Shown: one piece after another, positions 52,371 to 61,943 of the stretch
Position numbering within the stretch: position 1 is the first letter of the stretch
Layout: every line of letters starts with the position of its first letter
Assembly (NCBI GenBank): GCA_020849765.1
Contig: JADLAY010000024.1
Coordinates: 1-64,000, forward strand
DNA length: 64,000 nucleotides
Source of the DNA: Anaerolineae bacterium
Lineage (GTDB): Bacteria; Chloroflexota; Anaerolineae; Aggregatilineales; Phototrophicaceae
Direction: 5' to 3'
Notes under the pieces: generated by a model
The model's database searches: none
The model's input: the letters and a program-made list of their open reading frames with translations, nothing else
What the model was told of the DNA's origin: nothing
Position numbers and translations under genes: made by a program

Positions 52371-53696
52371 CTATCTCGTTTTGAACGGCTCGAAGCGCCC
52401 GCTGAGTGACTGCGGGATGCGCGCGACGATCATGACGCCGTCGGCCTTGTGTTCCTGGCGCTCGACCGTGGCCTGCTCGTGCAGCAGCGCGACCAGATCG
52501 CCGCGCTCGTAGGGCAGCAGCAGGCGCGTCGGGCGCTGGGTTTCGTTCAGGATTTGCTCGACGATCGCCAGCATCTCTGGCAGCCCCTGGCGCGTGCGCG
52601 CGGACACGGCGACCTGCGCCGTGTGCGTGCTGCTCGCCTGCGACTGCTGCAGGGCGGTCAGTTTCTCCGGATCGTCGATCTGGTCGATCTTGTTCCAGAC
52701 GAGCACACGCGGGATCGGCGGGACGTCGATTTCGGCCAGCGTATCTTCGACCGTCTCGACGTGCTGCTCGACGTTGGGATGCGTCACTTCGGCCACGTTC
52801 AGGATCAGGTCGGCCTCGGCGATCTCTTCGAGCGTCGCGCGGAAGGCGGCGACGAGCGTCGTCGGCAGCTTCTGGATGAAGCCGACGGTATCGGTCAGCA
52901 GCGCCTGGCGCCCGGAGGGCAGTGTGATGCGGCGCGTCGTCGGGTCGAGCGTGGCGAACAGTTGATCGGCGATGTAGACGTCCGCCCCGGAGATCGCTTG
53001 CAGCAGCGACGATTTGCCCGCGTTGGTGTAGCCGACGAGCGCGATCAACGGGATGCCGGCGCGCTCGCGCTGGCGGCGGTGCTGCGCGCGATGCTCACGC
53101 ACGTGTTCGAGCTCTTCCTTCAGCTTGCTGATGCGACGGACGATATCGCGCCGGTCGACTTCGAGCTGCGTTTCACCGGGGCCGCGCAGACCGACGCCGC
53201 CGTTGCCGCTGCGCCCGCCGCCGCCGCCCGTCTGGCGCGAGAGATGCGTCCAGGCGCGCGTCAGCCGGGGCAGGCGATATTCGTACTGCGCCAGCTCAAC
53301 CTGGAGCGCGCCCTCACGCGTGTGGGCGTGCTGCGCGAAGATGTCCAGGATGACCGCCGAGCGATCCAGCACCTTGATGTCCTCGCCGAAGCGCTGTTCA
53401 AGTTCGCGCTGGTGCCGCGGGTTGAGTTCGTCGTCGAAGACGACGGCCTGCGCATCCGAGGCGACGATCATCTCGCGGACTTCCTCGACCTTGCCGCGCC
53501 CGATCAGCGTCGCCGGGTCGATGCGACCGACGTTCTGGTACGTCTGGCCGACGACTTCCATACCGGCAGTTCGGGCCAGCAGCGCCATTTCCTGTAGCGA
53601 TTCTTCGATGCTCATCAGCGGGTGGCTGCCTTTTTCGCCGATCCCAACCAGGAAGGCGCGTTCAGGCAATGGTGTGGTGGGGTTGATTTCGTGCAT
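52371..53696 (-). CDS. hflX: GTPase HflX
   Basis: 441 residues. HflX N-terminal domain (VGIGEKGSHPLMSIEESLQEMALLARTAGMEVVG, TLIGRGKVEEVREMI), the Gly-rich linker (RQTGGGGGRSGNGGVGLRGPGETQLE) and GTPase motifs G1 GYTNAGKSS (222-230), G3 DTVGFIQKLP, G4 NKID. HflX binds the 50S ribosomal subunit and splits stalled ribosomes under stress. The length is normal. The start used, MHEINPTTPLPERAFL, has no clear ribosome site. A heptad array touches its stop. Confidence 0.96.
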   Translation of the reverse strand: MHEINPTTPLPERAFLVGIGEKGSHPLMSIEESLQEMALLARTAGMEVVGQTYQNVGRIDPATLIGRGKVEEVREMIVASDAQAVVFDDELNPRHQRELEQRFGEDIKVLDRSAVILDIFAQHAHTREGALQVELAQYEYRLPRLTRAWTHLSRQTGGGGGRSGNGGVGLRGPGETQLEVDRRDIVRRISKLKEELEHVREHRAQHRRQRERAGIPLIALVGYTNAGKSSLLQAISGADVYIADQLFATLDPTTRRITLPSGRQALLTDTVGFIQKLPTTLVAAFRATLEEIAEADLILNVAEVTHPNVEQHVETVEDTLAEIDVPPIPRVLVWNKIDQIDDPEKLTALQQSQASSTHTAQVAVSARTRQGLPEMLAIVEQILNETQRPTRLLLPYERGDLVALLHEQATVERQEHKADGVMIVARIPQSLSGRFEPFKTR

Positions 53697-54150
53697 AAAC
53701 GGCGGTGATGCAATCCATTCGGCATGTCACGTGCGATATACGAACAATCGTATCACATGCCGTGGCAAACGACAGGGGCCACCTCAGGCAAAATGCATGA
53801 TATTTGCGGCAATTTGCCAAGATCGTCGTGATTCGACGCCAAAATCCGGTGTCCCAACGGGTCATAACGGCGCTGTAGGGACTGGATTCGTCCTGTCCGC
53901 CCGAACCGTTGGAAGGCCACGTCATGGCTGGCGCAGCCATCGTCCACCGATTCCGGTTGCGGAATACGAAAATTAACCGCCCGTAATAACTTTATTCTGG
54001 AGTGTGTACATGATCCCTAATGTGATTTACAGGTCAAGTAAAGTGAGGTTCGTCACCAGCTGGAATGCTAATCCGCACTCAGAGCATTCCGCGTAGATCG
54101 CTAGACTATTTTCATTGGAGCAACACGAACCCGACCGAGGAGCTTATTCC
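53697..54150. other. Divergent intergenic region between hflX and feoA
   Basis: 454 bases. A degenerate family-A palindrome (GTAGGGACTGGATTCGTCCT, 53875-53902) is present. The stretch 53970-54110 is AT-rich and likely contains the feo promoter, but no metal-repressor operator could be recognised by eye. Confidence 0.45.
53875..53902. repeat. Family-A palindrome, degenerate
   Basis: GTAGGGAC, GGATTCGTCC. Confidence 0.5.
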
Positions 54151-54375
54151 ATGACCCTAGATTCACTCACTTGCGGGCAGAGCGCCATTATTCGCCGCGT
54201 GGGCGGCAGCGGTGCGCTGCGCCGTCGTCTGATGGACATGGGGCTGGGGCGCGGGGTCACCATCAGCATGTTGAAGGTAGCGCCGCTGGGCGACCCGGTG
54301 GCTTATCACGTTCTGGGATACCAGTTGTCGCTGCGCAAATCCGAAGCGCGGCTGATTGAGATTGAGGAAGCATAA
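54151..54375 (+). CDS. feoA: FeoA, ferrous iron transport accessory protein
   Basis: 74 residues from [10 protein letters not shown] (54151; GAGGAG 8 bases upstream). SH3-like FeoA fold: [61 protein letters not shown], all typical of the family. FeoA binds FeoB in the cytoplasm and is needed for ferrous uptake. feoB starts 5 bases after its stop, and feoC 3 bases after feoB, so this is a classical feoABC operon. Confidence 0.95.
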   Translation: MTLDSLTCGQSAIIRRVGGSGALRRRLMDMGLGRGVTISMLKVAPLGDPVAYHVLGYQLSLRKSEARLIEIEEA

Positions 54376-54380
54376 GGCGC

Positions 54381-56621
54381 ATGGCCGCACACGCACTGAC
54401 CATTGCACTGGCCGGCAACCCGAACGTCGGCAAAAGCACGCTCTTCAATGCGCTGACCGGCTCGCACCAACATGTCGGCAACTGGCCCGGCAAGACGGTC
54501 GAGAAGAAAGAGGGCAGTCTGCGCATCGGGAGTGACGACATCATCGTCGTCGATCTGCCCGGCACCTACAGCCTGACTGCCTATTCGATTGAAGAGATCA
54601 TTTCACGCGATTTTATCCTGCTCGAACAGCCGGGCGCGGTCGTCGTCGTCGTCGATGCGGCCAACCTGGAACGCAACCTGTACCTCGTGACGCAGTTGAT
54701 GGAACTCGACATCCCGCTCGTGCTGGCGCTCAACATGATCGACATGGCACGCAAGCGCGGCATGCACATCGACGTGCGCCTGCTGTCGGCGCGTTTGGGC
54801 GGCATTCCGGTGGTCGAGCTGGTCGGCAACTCCGGCATCGGCATCGAGTCACTCAAGGAAGCCATCCGCGGGATGGTTCGCCGCACGGAGCCGGGCACCG
54901 TGCACGTGCCGTATGACGATGCGGTCGAGGCGGAGCTGCCACGGCTGCAAACGGCCATCGATAACGCTGGCTTCGCGCGTCCGCGCTGGTCGGCGATCAA
55001 GCTGCTCGAAGGCGATCTTCTGATCACGGATACGATTGCACAGCGCGGCGGCGGTGCGCTCGTCGAAGCGGCGCAAGGAGCGATGAAACGCATCGAGGCG
55101 GCGACCGGCGAAGATGCCGAAACGCTGCTGACTGATGGGCGTTACCAGTTCATCATGGGGTTGGTCGACGGTGTGTTGACGCGCTCGACAGTCGGGCGCA
55201 CGCCGAGCGAACGGCTCGATCACATCCTGACGCACCGGCTGCTCGGTCTGCCGATCTTCCTGCTCATGATGTGGTTCATCTTCCAACTGACGGCCAACGT
55301 GAGCGCGCCGATGGTCGACTGGATGGACGGCCTGGTCAATGGCATCTTCGGGCGCTGGATCACCTCGGTACTGAGCATGGTTGGTTTGAGCGGCACCTGG
55401 TTCGAATCGCTGCTCGTCGGGGGTGTGCTGGCGGGTGTTGGCGGCGTGCTCGTGTTCGTGCCGGTGCTGATGGTGCTCTACTTCGCCATCGGCGTGCTCG
55501 AAGACTCCGGCTACATGGCGCGCGCGGCCTTCGTCATGGATCGGGCGATGCGGGTCGTCGGTTTGCACGGCAAGAGCTTCCTGCCGATGCTGGTCGGCTT
55601 CGGCTGCAACGTGCCCGCCGTCTATGCAACGCGCACGCTCGAACACGAGACCGACCGCAAGGTCACGGGTTTCCTCGTCACCTTCATGAGCTGTGGCGCG
55701 CGGCTGCCGGTCTACGTCGTCGTCGGCTCGGCCCTCTTCGGCGCCGCGGCGGGCAACCTGATCTTCGGCATGTACATCCTGGGCATCGTCGTCGCGCTGG
55801 CGACCGCCTTCATCCTCAAGCGCGGCATCTATCGCAACCAGCCGCCGCAGCCGTTCGTGATGGAATTGCCGCCTTACCGGATGCCGCGCATGCGTGACAT
55901 CTGGCGCCAGATGAGCAACCGAACCGGCAGCTTCGTTCGCGAGGCCGGGACGATCATCCTGGCGACCTCGGTCGTGATCTGGCTGCTGCTGGCGCTGCCG
56001 GTCGACGGTCAGAGCGCGTTCAACGACGTGGCCCCGGAGCAGAGCGCATTCGGCGCCGTCAGCCGCGGCATGTCGCCCATCTTCGAGCCTGCCGGGTTTG
56101 CCAGTTGGCAGACGTCGGGCGCGCTCGTCAGCGGCCTGGTCGCCAAAGAGGTCGTCGTCAGCACGATGAACCAGATCATGGTCGGCGAGAGCATGCAGGC
56201 CGGGGCGGAAGCCGCCGAATCGGTCGAAACGACGACCTTCGGCGAAGACCTGAGCGAGATTGGCAATTCGCTGGTCGAAACCGCTGTGCTGACGGTGCAG
56301 GAGACCCTTAACATCGTGCCGCGCACGCTCAACATCATCCCCGGTCTGAATGTGCCGGAATTGAGTCTGCTGGGCGCGGGCGAAGAAGAAGACACGACCG
56401 CGCTGGAAGCTTCGCTTGTGCGCCTGCTGACGCCGCTCTCCGCGGTGGCCTTCACAGCCTTCGTGCTGCTTTACACCCCGTGCATGACGACCGTCGCGGC
56501 CATGCGCCAGGAATTCGGCACGCGCTGGGCACTCTATCAAGTTGTTTACACGCTGGTTGTGGCCTGGGCGGTCGCGGTGCTGATCTTCCAGGGTGGCCGG
56601 TTACTAGGGTTGGGAGCTTAA
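54381..56621 (+). CDS. feoB: FeoB, ferrous iron transporter with GTPase domain
   Basis: 746 residues. N-terminal GTPase: G1 GNPNVGKST (12-20), G2/switch region [10 protein letters not shown]3 DLPGTYSL, G4 NMID. The membrane part (from ~residue 285) has Gly/Ala-rich helices with the Fe(II) pathway Cys motifs [17 protein letters not shown] and [11 protein letters not shown], and a late [16 protein letters not shown]. It carries Fe2+ inward. A longer soluble loop (EQSAFGAV to [12 protein letters not shown]) lies between the last helices. Length is normal for FeoB. Confidence 0.97.
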   Translation: MAAHALTIALAGNPNVGKSTLFNALTGSHQHVGNWPGKTVEKKEGSLRIGSDDIIVVDLPGTYSLTAYSIEEIISRDFILLEQPGAVVVVVDAANLERNLYLVTQLMELDIPLVLALNMIDMARKRGMHIDVRLLSARLGGIPVVELVGNSGIGIESLKEAIRGMVRRTEPGTVHVPYDDAVEAELPRLQTAIDNAGFARPRWSAIKLLEGDLLITDTIAQRGGGALVEAAQGAMKRIEAATGEDAETLLTDGRYQFIMGLVDGVLTRSTVGRTPSERLDHILTHRLLGLPIFLLMMWFIFQLTANVSAPMVDWMDGLVNGIFGRWITSVLSMVGLSGTWFESLLVGGVLAGVGGVLVFVPVLMVLYFAIGVLEDSGYMARAAFVMDRAMRVVGLHGKSFLPMLVGFGCNVPAVYATRTLEHETDRKVTGFLVTFMSCGARLPVYVVVGSALFGAAAGNLIFGMYILGIVVALATAFILKRGIYRNQPPQPFVMELPPYRMPRMRDIWRQMSNRTGSFVREAGTIILATSVVIWLLLALPVDGQSAFNDVAPEQSAFGAVSRGMSPIFEPAGFASWQTSGALVSGLVAKEVVVSTMNQIMVGESMQAGAEAAESVETTTFGEDLSEIGNSLVETAVLTVQETLNIVPRTLNIIPGLNVPELSLLGAGEEEDTTALEASLVRLLTPLSAVAFTAFVLLYTPCMTTVAAMRQEFGTRWALYQVVYTLVVAWAVAVLIFQGGRLLGLGA

Positions 56622-56624
56622 CTG

Positions 56625-56939
56625 ATGGCGACGCAAATGCGCGCAGTCCTCGATCAATTTGCGGCGGCCTCCGGCCCCGTGTCCCTGGCAGAGATGGCGC
56701 AGCGCCTGGCTGTGGAGCCGGGCATCCTGGAAGGCATGATCGCGTACTGGGTGCGCAAGGGCAAACTGCGCGAAGTCTTCGCGATGGCGCCCGGCGCAGG
56801 CTGCGCTCGCTGCGGTGTGTCCGATACGTGCGCCTTCATCGTGCAGATGCCGCGCACCTACGAACTCGTGCGCGAGAACGAACTACCGATCATCAACGCG
56901 GTCTGCAATTGTGGCTGCGGTGGTACCAAGACGCAGTAG
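56625..56939 (+). CDS. feoC: FeoC-like winged-helix protein with cysteine cluster
   Basis: 104 residues. The first 50 (VLDQFAAASGPVSLAEMAQRLAVEPGILEGMIAYWVRKGKLREV) form the FeoC-like winged helix. A Cys-rich loop (GCARCGVSDTC) and a C-terminal CNCGCGG add seven cysteines that could bind an iron-sulfur cluster, as in Klebsiella FeoC. Its role is probably to sense iron or oxygen and modulate FeoB. It is longer than E. coli FeoC because of the extra region between the two cysteine groups (VQMPRTYELVRENELPIIN). Confidence 0.88.
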   Translation: MATQMRAVLDQFAAASGPVSLAEMAQRLAVEPGILEGMIAYWVRKGKLREVFAMAPGAGCARCGVSDTCAFIVQMPRTYELVRENELPIINAVCNCGCGGTKTQ

Positions 56940-56991
56940 GCAATCATCCTCCAGGACATTCACGTGACGGTGTCCCGGAAAATCTGTGTGC

Positions 56992-57020
56992 AGGGGTTTG
57001 GCATTGCCAGACCCCTTTTT
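56992..57020 (+). terminator. Intrinsic terminator of the feo operon
   Basis: Arms AGGGGTTTGG / CCAGACCCCT (one G-U) and TTTTT after it, 53 bases past the feoC stop. Confidence 0.88.
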
Positions 57021-57042
57021 GATTCGTGTCGTGTGAAACGTT

Positions 57043-58221
57043 TTACGCCCCGGTGCCCGCCCACCATGCTTTGAGACGTACGAGTGCCTCGTCGATGCGG
57101 GCGTCGTCCATGCCGATGCTGATGCGAACGTAGTCGTCGCCGTCGGGGCCGTAGATGTTGCCCGGCGCCAGCGAGACGTGGGCACCATCGAGCGCGCGGG
57201 TGCAGTAGTTGGCGCCGCCCTGGCCGTCGAGCGCGCGGCCCCAGATGTACATCGAACCGAGCGGGCACTCGGCTTCCAGGCCGATGTCCGGCAGCGCTGC
57301 CATGATGCGGTCGCGGCGCTGGCGGTAGATCTCGTTGCGGTCGTCGATCCAGCTCTGCGGGGTCGTCTCCAGGGCGACGGCGGCTGCATCGTAGACGGCG
57401 CGGAAGTGGCCGCTGTCGAAGTTGCTCTTGACCTGGAGCAGGGTGCTGATCGCCTCGCCATTGCCGACCGCCGCGCCGATGCGCCAGCCCGCCATGTTGT
57501 GCGACTTCGACATCGACATGAATTCGACCGTGCACGTGCGTGCGCCATCGGCCTGCAGGGCGCTTGGCGCCACGTAGCGATCGAAGGTCACGTCGACGTA
57601 AGGGTTATCCGACGCGAGCAGGATGTCATGCTGGGCGCAGAAATCGACCGCGCGCTGGTAGAAATCGACCTCGACGGTGGCGCCGGTTGGGTTGTTCGGG
57701 TAGTTGAGCCAGAGCAGCTTGGCGCGCCGCCGGATGTCCGCCGGGATGGTGTCGAAATCCGGCTTGTAGCCATTGGCCGCGCTGACCGGCAGCCAGTAGA
57801 CCTCGGCGCTGCCCATCAGGGTGCCCATGGCGTACGACGGGTAGCCGAGCGAGGGCACGAGCGCCACGTCGCCGCGGTCGAGATAGGCCAGCGCCAGGTT
57901 GACGATGCCCTCTTTGCTGCCCAACAGCGGCAGCACTTCACGATCCGGGTGCAGCTCCACGCCAAAACGGCGCTTGTAGTAATTCGCCACGGCGCCTCGG
58001 AAGCCTGGCGTGCCTTTGTAGCCCGCGTAGCCGTGGACGTCGTCGCGGTGGGCATTCTCGCTCAGCGCGTCGATGACGGCGGGCGGCGGAGGCATATCCG
58101 GGCTGCCGACGTCGAGGCGGATCACATCGATCCCTTGCTTGCCCATCTCGGCAATGCGCTGGCCGAGGACGGCGAAGGGATAAGCCGGAAGCTGGTTTAG
58201 GCGTGCAGCAGGGGTTGGCAT
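57043..58221 (-). CDS. PLP-dependent class I/II aminotransferase (DapL/AspC-like)
   Basis: 392 residues. Fold type I PLP enzyme: IRLDVGSPDMPPPPAVIDAL at the N-terminus, GYAGYKGTPGFRGAVANYYKRRFG, LLWLNYPNNPTGA, the PLP-binding Lys in SMSKSHNMAGWRIG, and SMYIWGRAL with Arg near RISIGMDD. Resembles LL-diaminopimelate aminotransferases and aspartate/alanine-type enzymes common in this phylum. In lysine biosynthesis it would make LL-DAP from tetrahydrodipicolinate, but substrate choice needs assay. Converges with feoC across the terminator. Confidence 0.9.
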   Translation of the reverse strand: MPTPAARLNQLPAYPFAVLGQRIAEMGKQGIDVIRLDVGSPDMPPPPAVIDALSENAHRDDVHGYAGYKGTPGFRGAVANYYKRRFGVELHPDREVLPLLGSKEGIVNLALAYLDRGDVALVPSLGYPSYAMGTLMGSAEVYWLPVSAANGYKPDFDTIPADIRRRAKLLWLNYPNNPTGATVEVDFYQRAVDFCAQHDILLASDNPYVDVTFDRYVAPSALQADGARTCTVEFMSMSKSHNMAGWRIGAAVGNGEAISTLLQVKSNFDSGHFRAVYDAAAVALETTPQSWIDDRNEIYRQRRDRIMAALPDIGLEAECPLGSMYIWGRALDGQGGANYCTRALDGAHVSLAPGNIYGPDGDDYVRISIGMDDARIDEALVRLKAWWAGTGA

Positions 58222-58506
58222 CGCTGGATCTTCCTATAAGTAATCTATGGACATCGCGCCGGTCATCATTCATCCCCGCCGCCGTGAAACGGACGGGGCA
58301 CGCCGGGTCGCAGGTGATGCGGGGCGTGGCCGCTGAACAAAGACCAACCCCTGCATTGTAGACCAGGATCGGCGCGAAATGCGAAAACCTCGCGCGCCGG
58401 GGTGAAATAAACTCGAAAATAAACTTTGGTTACAAGACATGCGTACATGTTTTTCGTAATCTGTGTATGATGGATCGAGTGCGTAAGTTCGCGGAGGGGG
58501 ACAGCG
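58222..58506. other. Divergent intergenic region
   Basis: It separates the aminotransferase gene from the small protein at 58507. ACATG-CGTA-CATGT (58439-58452) is a short inverted repeat that may be an operator; TATGAT near 58467 is a possible -10. No gene seen. Confidence 0.4.
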
Positions 58507-58716
58507 ATGACGAAGTCTATCTGTGAAGGCGCGACGGTCATGTTGCGCGTCGACGATACGCTCGACCTGGAGAATGTGCGGCGCTGGCTGAGCGATGTGC
58601 TCGCCGAGGGGCACACGGCGAGCGTCACGATTCACGTCGAAGCCGAGGCACCTGAGACCGTGTCCGGCCTGGACACGATGCAGTTGATCCACGAGGCCGT
58701 CCACGGGCTGTATTGA
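58507..58716 (+). CDS. Hypothetical small protein
   Basis: 69 residues. GGAGGGGG ends 6 bases before the ATG, a strong ribosome site. Sequence: MTKSICEGATVMLRVDDTLD, then a helix (VRRWLSDVLAEGH), a strand (ASVTIHVEAEA) and a C-terminal helix (LDTMQLIHEAVHGLY). No family recognised. Soluble, acidic. A heptad array begins right after its stop. Good start signal and compact fold-like pattern support it. Confidence 0.68.
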   Translation: MTKSICEGATVMLRVDDTLDLENVRRWLSDVLAEGHTASVTIHVEAEAPETVSGLDTMQLIHEAVHGLY

Positions 58717-58750
58717 AGAGTGCTCGGTGCTCGGTACTCAGTGCTGGGTT
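58717..58750 (+). repeat. GGTGCTC-type heptad array at a gene end
   Basis: GAGTGCT, CGGTGCT, CGGTACT, CAGTGCT, GGGTTTA in tandem, starting directly after the stop codon at 58716. Related to 37190-37257. Confidence 0.78.
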
Positions 58751-58813
58751 TAGGACGCGAAGAGAAGGCAAGCAGTGTCGCGGGCAACGGGCGGCACTGC
58801 TGATTTGGCACAA

Positions 58814-59671
58814 CTACGGCTGCCACCTCGGCGCGGGATGCAGCCGGGCATCATCCTCGTAGAGCGCGCGCAGCACGTCGAAGGTTTCATCACCGCCCAA
58901 CGTCAACTCGGCCATGTGATCCATCAGCGTGACGTCCTGGCTGATTGCTTCGTCATCGCTGTGCGCGATCAAGCCCCAATCGTCCCAGGGCAGGATCTCG
59001 ATCTTGTTAAGGGCGAGGAAGTCGCGCACGAGATCGCCACGGATGAAGGCCATGCCGTGCATGTCGAAGATGCCGAACGCATGCGGATCGGCCTCACCGC
59101 GGCGCGCCATCTGCCACGCTTTGCCGCCGGTGATGAACTGGTCGCGCGGGACGTCGAGCGTGTCGAAGCCGACGTGCAGCACGTCCTCCTGTAGCGCGTC
59201 GAGCTGTGCATCGACCAGCATCCAGCGGCCTTGATCGGCGTTCCAGTATTCACAGACCCAATGATCCTCATAGTGATCCGGCATGAAGTAGGCGCCGAAG
59301 CCACAGCGCGCCCGCGCCGGGACGCCCTGATGCTGGAGCATGGCGCACAGCAGCACCGTGAAATCTCGGCAGTTGCCGATCAAGCGCCGTTCGACCGGGC
59401 GCGCGACCGTCAGCGGATGGTCGTCCAGTTCGAAGATGCGTTGGAGCTTGCCCGGCACGGTGCGCAGTTGGAGTTCGCGCTGGCGTGCTTCGTCCGGCTT
59501 GTAGCCGTAGCGCTCCGCCCAGAACACGTGCAGCATCAAGCCCCGCACGACGCGGACGAGGGTGGAGATGTCGGTTGGCAGGCTGTCGAAGTGCGCGGCG
59601 GCGTCACCCGGATCGGTCATGATGCCGGGCGCGGCGTAGTAACGCTGGGCGGTCAGGGTGGAGTCAATCAT
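58814..59671 (-). CDS. Transglutaminase-like cysteine protease-fold protein
   Basis: 285 residues. The papain-like transglutaminase core is clear: Cys101 in GNCRDFTVLLCAMLQHQGVPAR, His137 in EDHWVCEYWN and Asp154 in WMLVDAQLD form the catalytic triad. The N-terminal 95 residues are helical (PTDISTLVRVVRGLMLHVFWAERYG). No signal peptide, so it probably acts in the cytoplasm on a peptide or isopeptide bond. Neighbours give no substrate clue. Length is typical of bacterial transglutaminase-like proteins. Confidence 0.88.
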   Translation of the reverse strand: MIDSTLTAQRYYAAPGIMTDPGDAAAHFDSLPTDISTLVRVVRGLMLHVFWAERYGYKPDEARQRELQLRTVPGKLQRIFELDDHPLTVARPVERRLIGNCRDFTVLLCAMLQHQGVPARARCGFGAYFMPDHYEDHWVCEYWNADQGRWMLVDAQLDALQEDVLHVGFDTLDVPRDQFITGGKAWQMARRGEADPHAFGIFDMHGMAFIRGDLVRDFLALNKIEILPWDDWGLIAHSDDEAISQDVTLMDHMAELTLGGDETFDVLRALYEDDARLHPAPRWQP

Positions 59672-59812
59672 GGGGGCGCCTCCTGAGCATATGTGGTTGG
59701 AATGTCATGCTGCTAGATGCCGGTTATTCGCCGGAGTGTGACCGGTTGTTCATTCATCGGGTTTGGCTTGATGCGAAGTGATGAAGACCAAAAATGGCTG
59801 TGTAATAGGTCG

Positions 59813-60316
59813 TCATCCGTTTTTTCCTTTCAACTTGCGGCGACGGTAGTATGTGATGATTGCGGCCAGGATCATAAGCACCAGCCCGGCAGGCACGAGC
59901 GGAACAAACCACAACCTTTCCCACGAGTGCGGATTCAGGTTGTATGCCTGAACGCGTGATTGCGCATCGTTGATCGTTGGGTCTTCTGGCAGATAGAGGA
60001 TGTTGAAGCAACTGCCGACGTAGGTCTGCTCGAAGTCCTGCTCTGTTACTCTCAGTCGCCCTTGATACAACCCTTCGCTTGTCAGGAAACTGTATGTCAA
60101 TTCTGGACCTGTGCGGAAGCCTTCATGCGCATCCTTGTCGATCACGCAGCCATCGGCCAGGACTCCGCGGTCTTGTAGGGCGCGCATATGTTGTGCGTTC
60201 TCAATCTCAGGGCCGAGGATGGGGATGAGAAGCCAACCCGCGAAGAGTAGAAACAGGATCAAGAACAGAATGCCTGCGACGAGATGGTTGTCTTTGCGAG
60301 GTTTGGCTTTACCCAC
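59813..60316 (-). CDS. DUF3592-like membrane protein
   Basis: 167 residues. Two membrane helices (LVAGILFLILFLLFAGWLLIPIL, ~14-36, and LWFVPLVPAGLVLMILAAIITYY, ~135-157) flank a beta-rich middle domain (LADGCVIDKDAHEGFRTG, LTYSFLTSEGLYQGRLRVTEQDFEQTYVG, FNILYLPEDPTINDA). The Tyr-Leu-Pro-Glu-Asp-Pro motif is characteristic of DUF3592-type proteins. Basic C-terminal tail. Function unknown. Follows the TrmFO stop by 19 bases, so possibly in its transcript. Confidence 0.78.
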   Translation of the reverse strand: MGKAKPRKDNHLVAGILFLILFLLFAGWLLIPILGPEIENAQHMRALQDRGVLADGCVIDKDAHEGFRTGPELTYSFLTSEGLYQGRLRVTEQDFEQTYVGSCFNILYLPEDPTINDAQSRVQAYNLNPHSWERLWFVPLVPAGLVLMILAAIITYYRRRKLKGKNG

Positions 60317-60334
60317 CGACGCTGCACCTCATGC

Positions 60335-61684
60335 TCAGATAGAAGCTTTCACCCCTGCCAGCACGCCGTCCAGATCGCTGAGGGCGCGCTCGACGTAGGC
60401 GGCGTAACGCTGGCGCTTGTCGCGCACGTGCGGCTCTAGCGGTGGCAGGATGCCGAAGTTGGCCTTCATCGGCTGGAAGTGCTTCGCTTCGGCGTGGGTG
60501 ACGTAATGCGCCAGCGCGCCGAGCATGGTCGTCGGCGGTAGGGTGATCGGCGGCTGGCCGTCCAGGTGACGCGCCATGTTGATGCCCGCCAGCAGGCCGG
60601 TCGCGACGTTGCCCATGTAGCCTTCGACGCCCGTGATCTGCCCGGCGAAGAATAGATCGTCGCGTTCGCGCCACTGCATCGTCGGCTTGAGCAGGCTGGG
60701 CGAATTGATGAAGGTGTTGCGGTGCATCATGCCATAGCGGACGAACTCGCCGTTCCCCAGGCCGGGGATCATTTGCAGGATGCGCTTCTGGTCACCCCAT
60801 TTGAGATTGGTCTGGAAGCCGACCAGGTTGTAGAGCGTGCCGACCAGGTTATCCCGCCGCAGTTGGACGACCGCCCATGGACGGCGCCCCGTGCGCGGGT
60901 CGCGCAGGCCGATCGGGCGCATGGGGCCGAAGGCGAGCGAGTCGTGCCCGCGCGCGGCGATCTGCTCGATCGGCAGGCAGCCTTCGAAAAAGTGTGGGTC
61001 TTCGCGCTCGAAGTCCTTGAGCGTAATCGTCTCGGCGGCCAGCAGCGCGGCGACGAACGCCTCGTACTCGTCCTTGTTCATCGGGCAGTTGATGTAGTCG
61101 CCCTCGTCTTCGTCGCCGCGCTCGTAGCGGCTGGCGCGGAAGGCGATGCTCATGTCGATGCTGTCGAGCGTCACGATCGGCGAGATGGCGTCGTAGAAGT
61201 AGAGATACTCCTGGCCGCTGAGCGCGGCAATCTCCGCCGCCAACGCATTCGACGTCAGCGGGCCGGAGGCGACGATCGTCGGTGTCTGCGGGATGTGCGG
61301 CATCTCCTCGCGCACGAGTGTGATGTTGGGGTGCTCCGCGATGGCGTCGGTCACGCGCTGGGCGAAGGCTTCGCGATCCACCGCCAGCGCGCCGCCCGCG
61401 GGCAGCGCCGTCTCGTCGGCGATGTCGAGCAGCAGGCAGCGCATGCGCTGGCACTCGGTCTTGAGCAGGCCGGAGGCGCGGTCGGGCAGTTTGCTGCCGA
61501 ACGAATTGCTGCACACGAGTTCAGCCAGCCGGTCGGTCACATGCGCGCCGGTCTGGCGCTGCGGGCGCATCTCGTAGAGGTCGACGGTGTGCCCGCGCTC
61601 GGCCAACTGCCAGGCGGCCTCGGTGCCCGCCAGCCCGCCGCCGATGATGGTCACTTCGTGAGGTGATGTCGGTTTCATATTCAT
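60335..61684 (-). CDS. trmFO: Methylenetetrahydrofolate-tRNA-(uracil-5-)-methyltransferase TrmFO
   Basis: 449 residues from [20 protein letters not shown] at 61684 (61678 is an alternative Met). The FAD dinucleotide motif is [17 protein letters not shown]. TrmFO-specific stretches: [88 protein letters not shown]. It methylates U54 of tRNA using methylene-THF and FADH2, the Gram-positive/Chloroflexi-style alternative to TrmA. Length is normal. Confidence 0.96.
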   Translation of the reverse strand: MNMKPTSPHEVTIIGGGLAGTEAAWQLAERGHTVDLYEMRPQRQTGAHVTDRLAELVCSNSFGSKLPDRASGLLKTECQRMRCLLLDIADETALPAGGALAVDREAFAQRVTDAIAEHPNITLVREEMPHIPQTPTIVASGPLTSNALAAEIAALSGQEYLYFYDAISPIVTLDSIDMSIAFRASRYERGDEDEGDYINCPMNKDEYEAFVAALLAAETITLKDFEREDPHFFEGCLPIEQIAARGHDSLAFGPMRPIGLRDPRTGRRPWAVVQLRRDNLVGTLYNLVGFQTNLKWGDQKRILQMIPGLGNGEFVRYGMMHRNTFINSPSLLKPTMQWRERDDLFFAGQITGVEGYMGNVATGLLAGINMARHLDGQPPITLPPTTMLGALAHYVTHAEAKHFQPMKANFGILPPLEPHVRDKRQRYAAYVERALSDLDGVLAGVKASI

Positions 61685-61777
61685 GCGCTCATTATGCCAT
61701 AGAGATGCGGCGGCGGAAGAGGGGAGGCCCTGGTTGGGAGGGTTTGCGCCGTCCGCCGGATGGTCAACCTGCGCGGG

Positions 61778-61927
61778 GGCAGCTAAGCTGCCTTCAGTCG
61801 GCGAAACACGCCGACCCCCCTTAGCACGGCTAGAGTGGCGTCCCGTGAACGGGACTAAATGCGCGATGATCGCATGCGCAGCCCGGTTCACCGGGCGCAA
61901 TTCTAGCCAGGGGCTTGAGTCCCTGGC
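61778..61927. repeat. Cluster of family-E hairpin modules
   Basis: Five hairpins in 150 bases: GGCAGCTAAGCTGCC, GTCGGCGAAACACGCCGAC, GTCCCGTGAACGGGAC, GCCCGGTTCACCGGGC and a 22-base one with arms GCCAGGG/CCCTGGC. Several share TGAA, TTCA or TTGA at the centre. Confidence 0.75.
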
Positions 61928-61943
61928 GGGCGTCGGTCTACCC

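Noticed and set aside
53977..54150. Fur or DtxR operator upstream of feoA
   Set aside because: The region is AT-rich, but no recognisable 19-base iron-box palindrome was found by eye.
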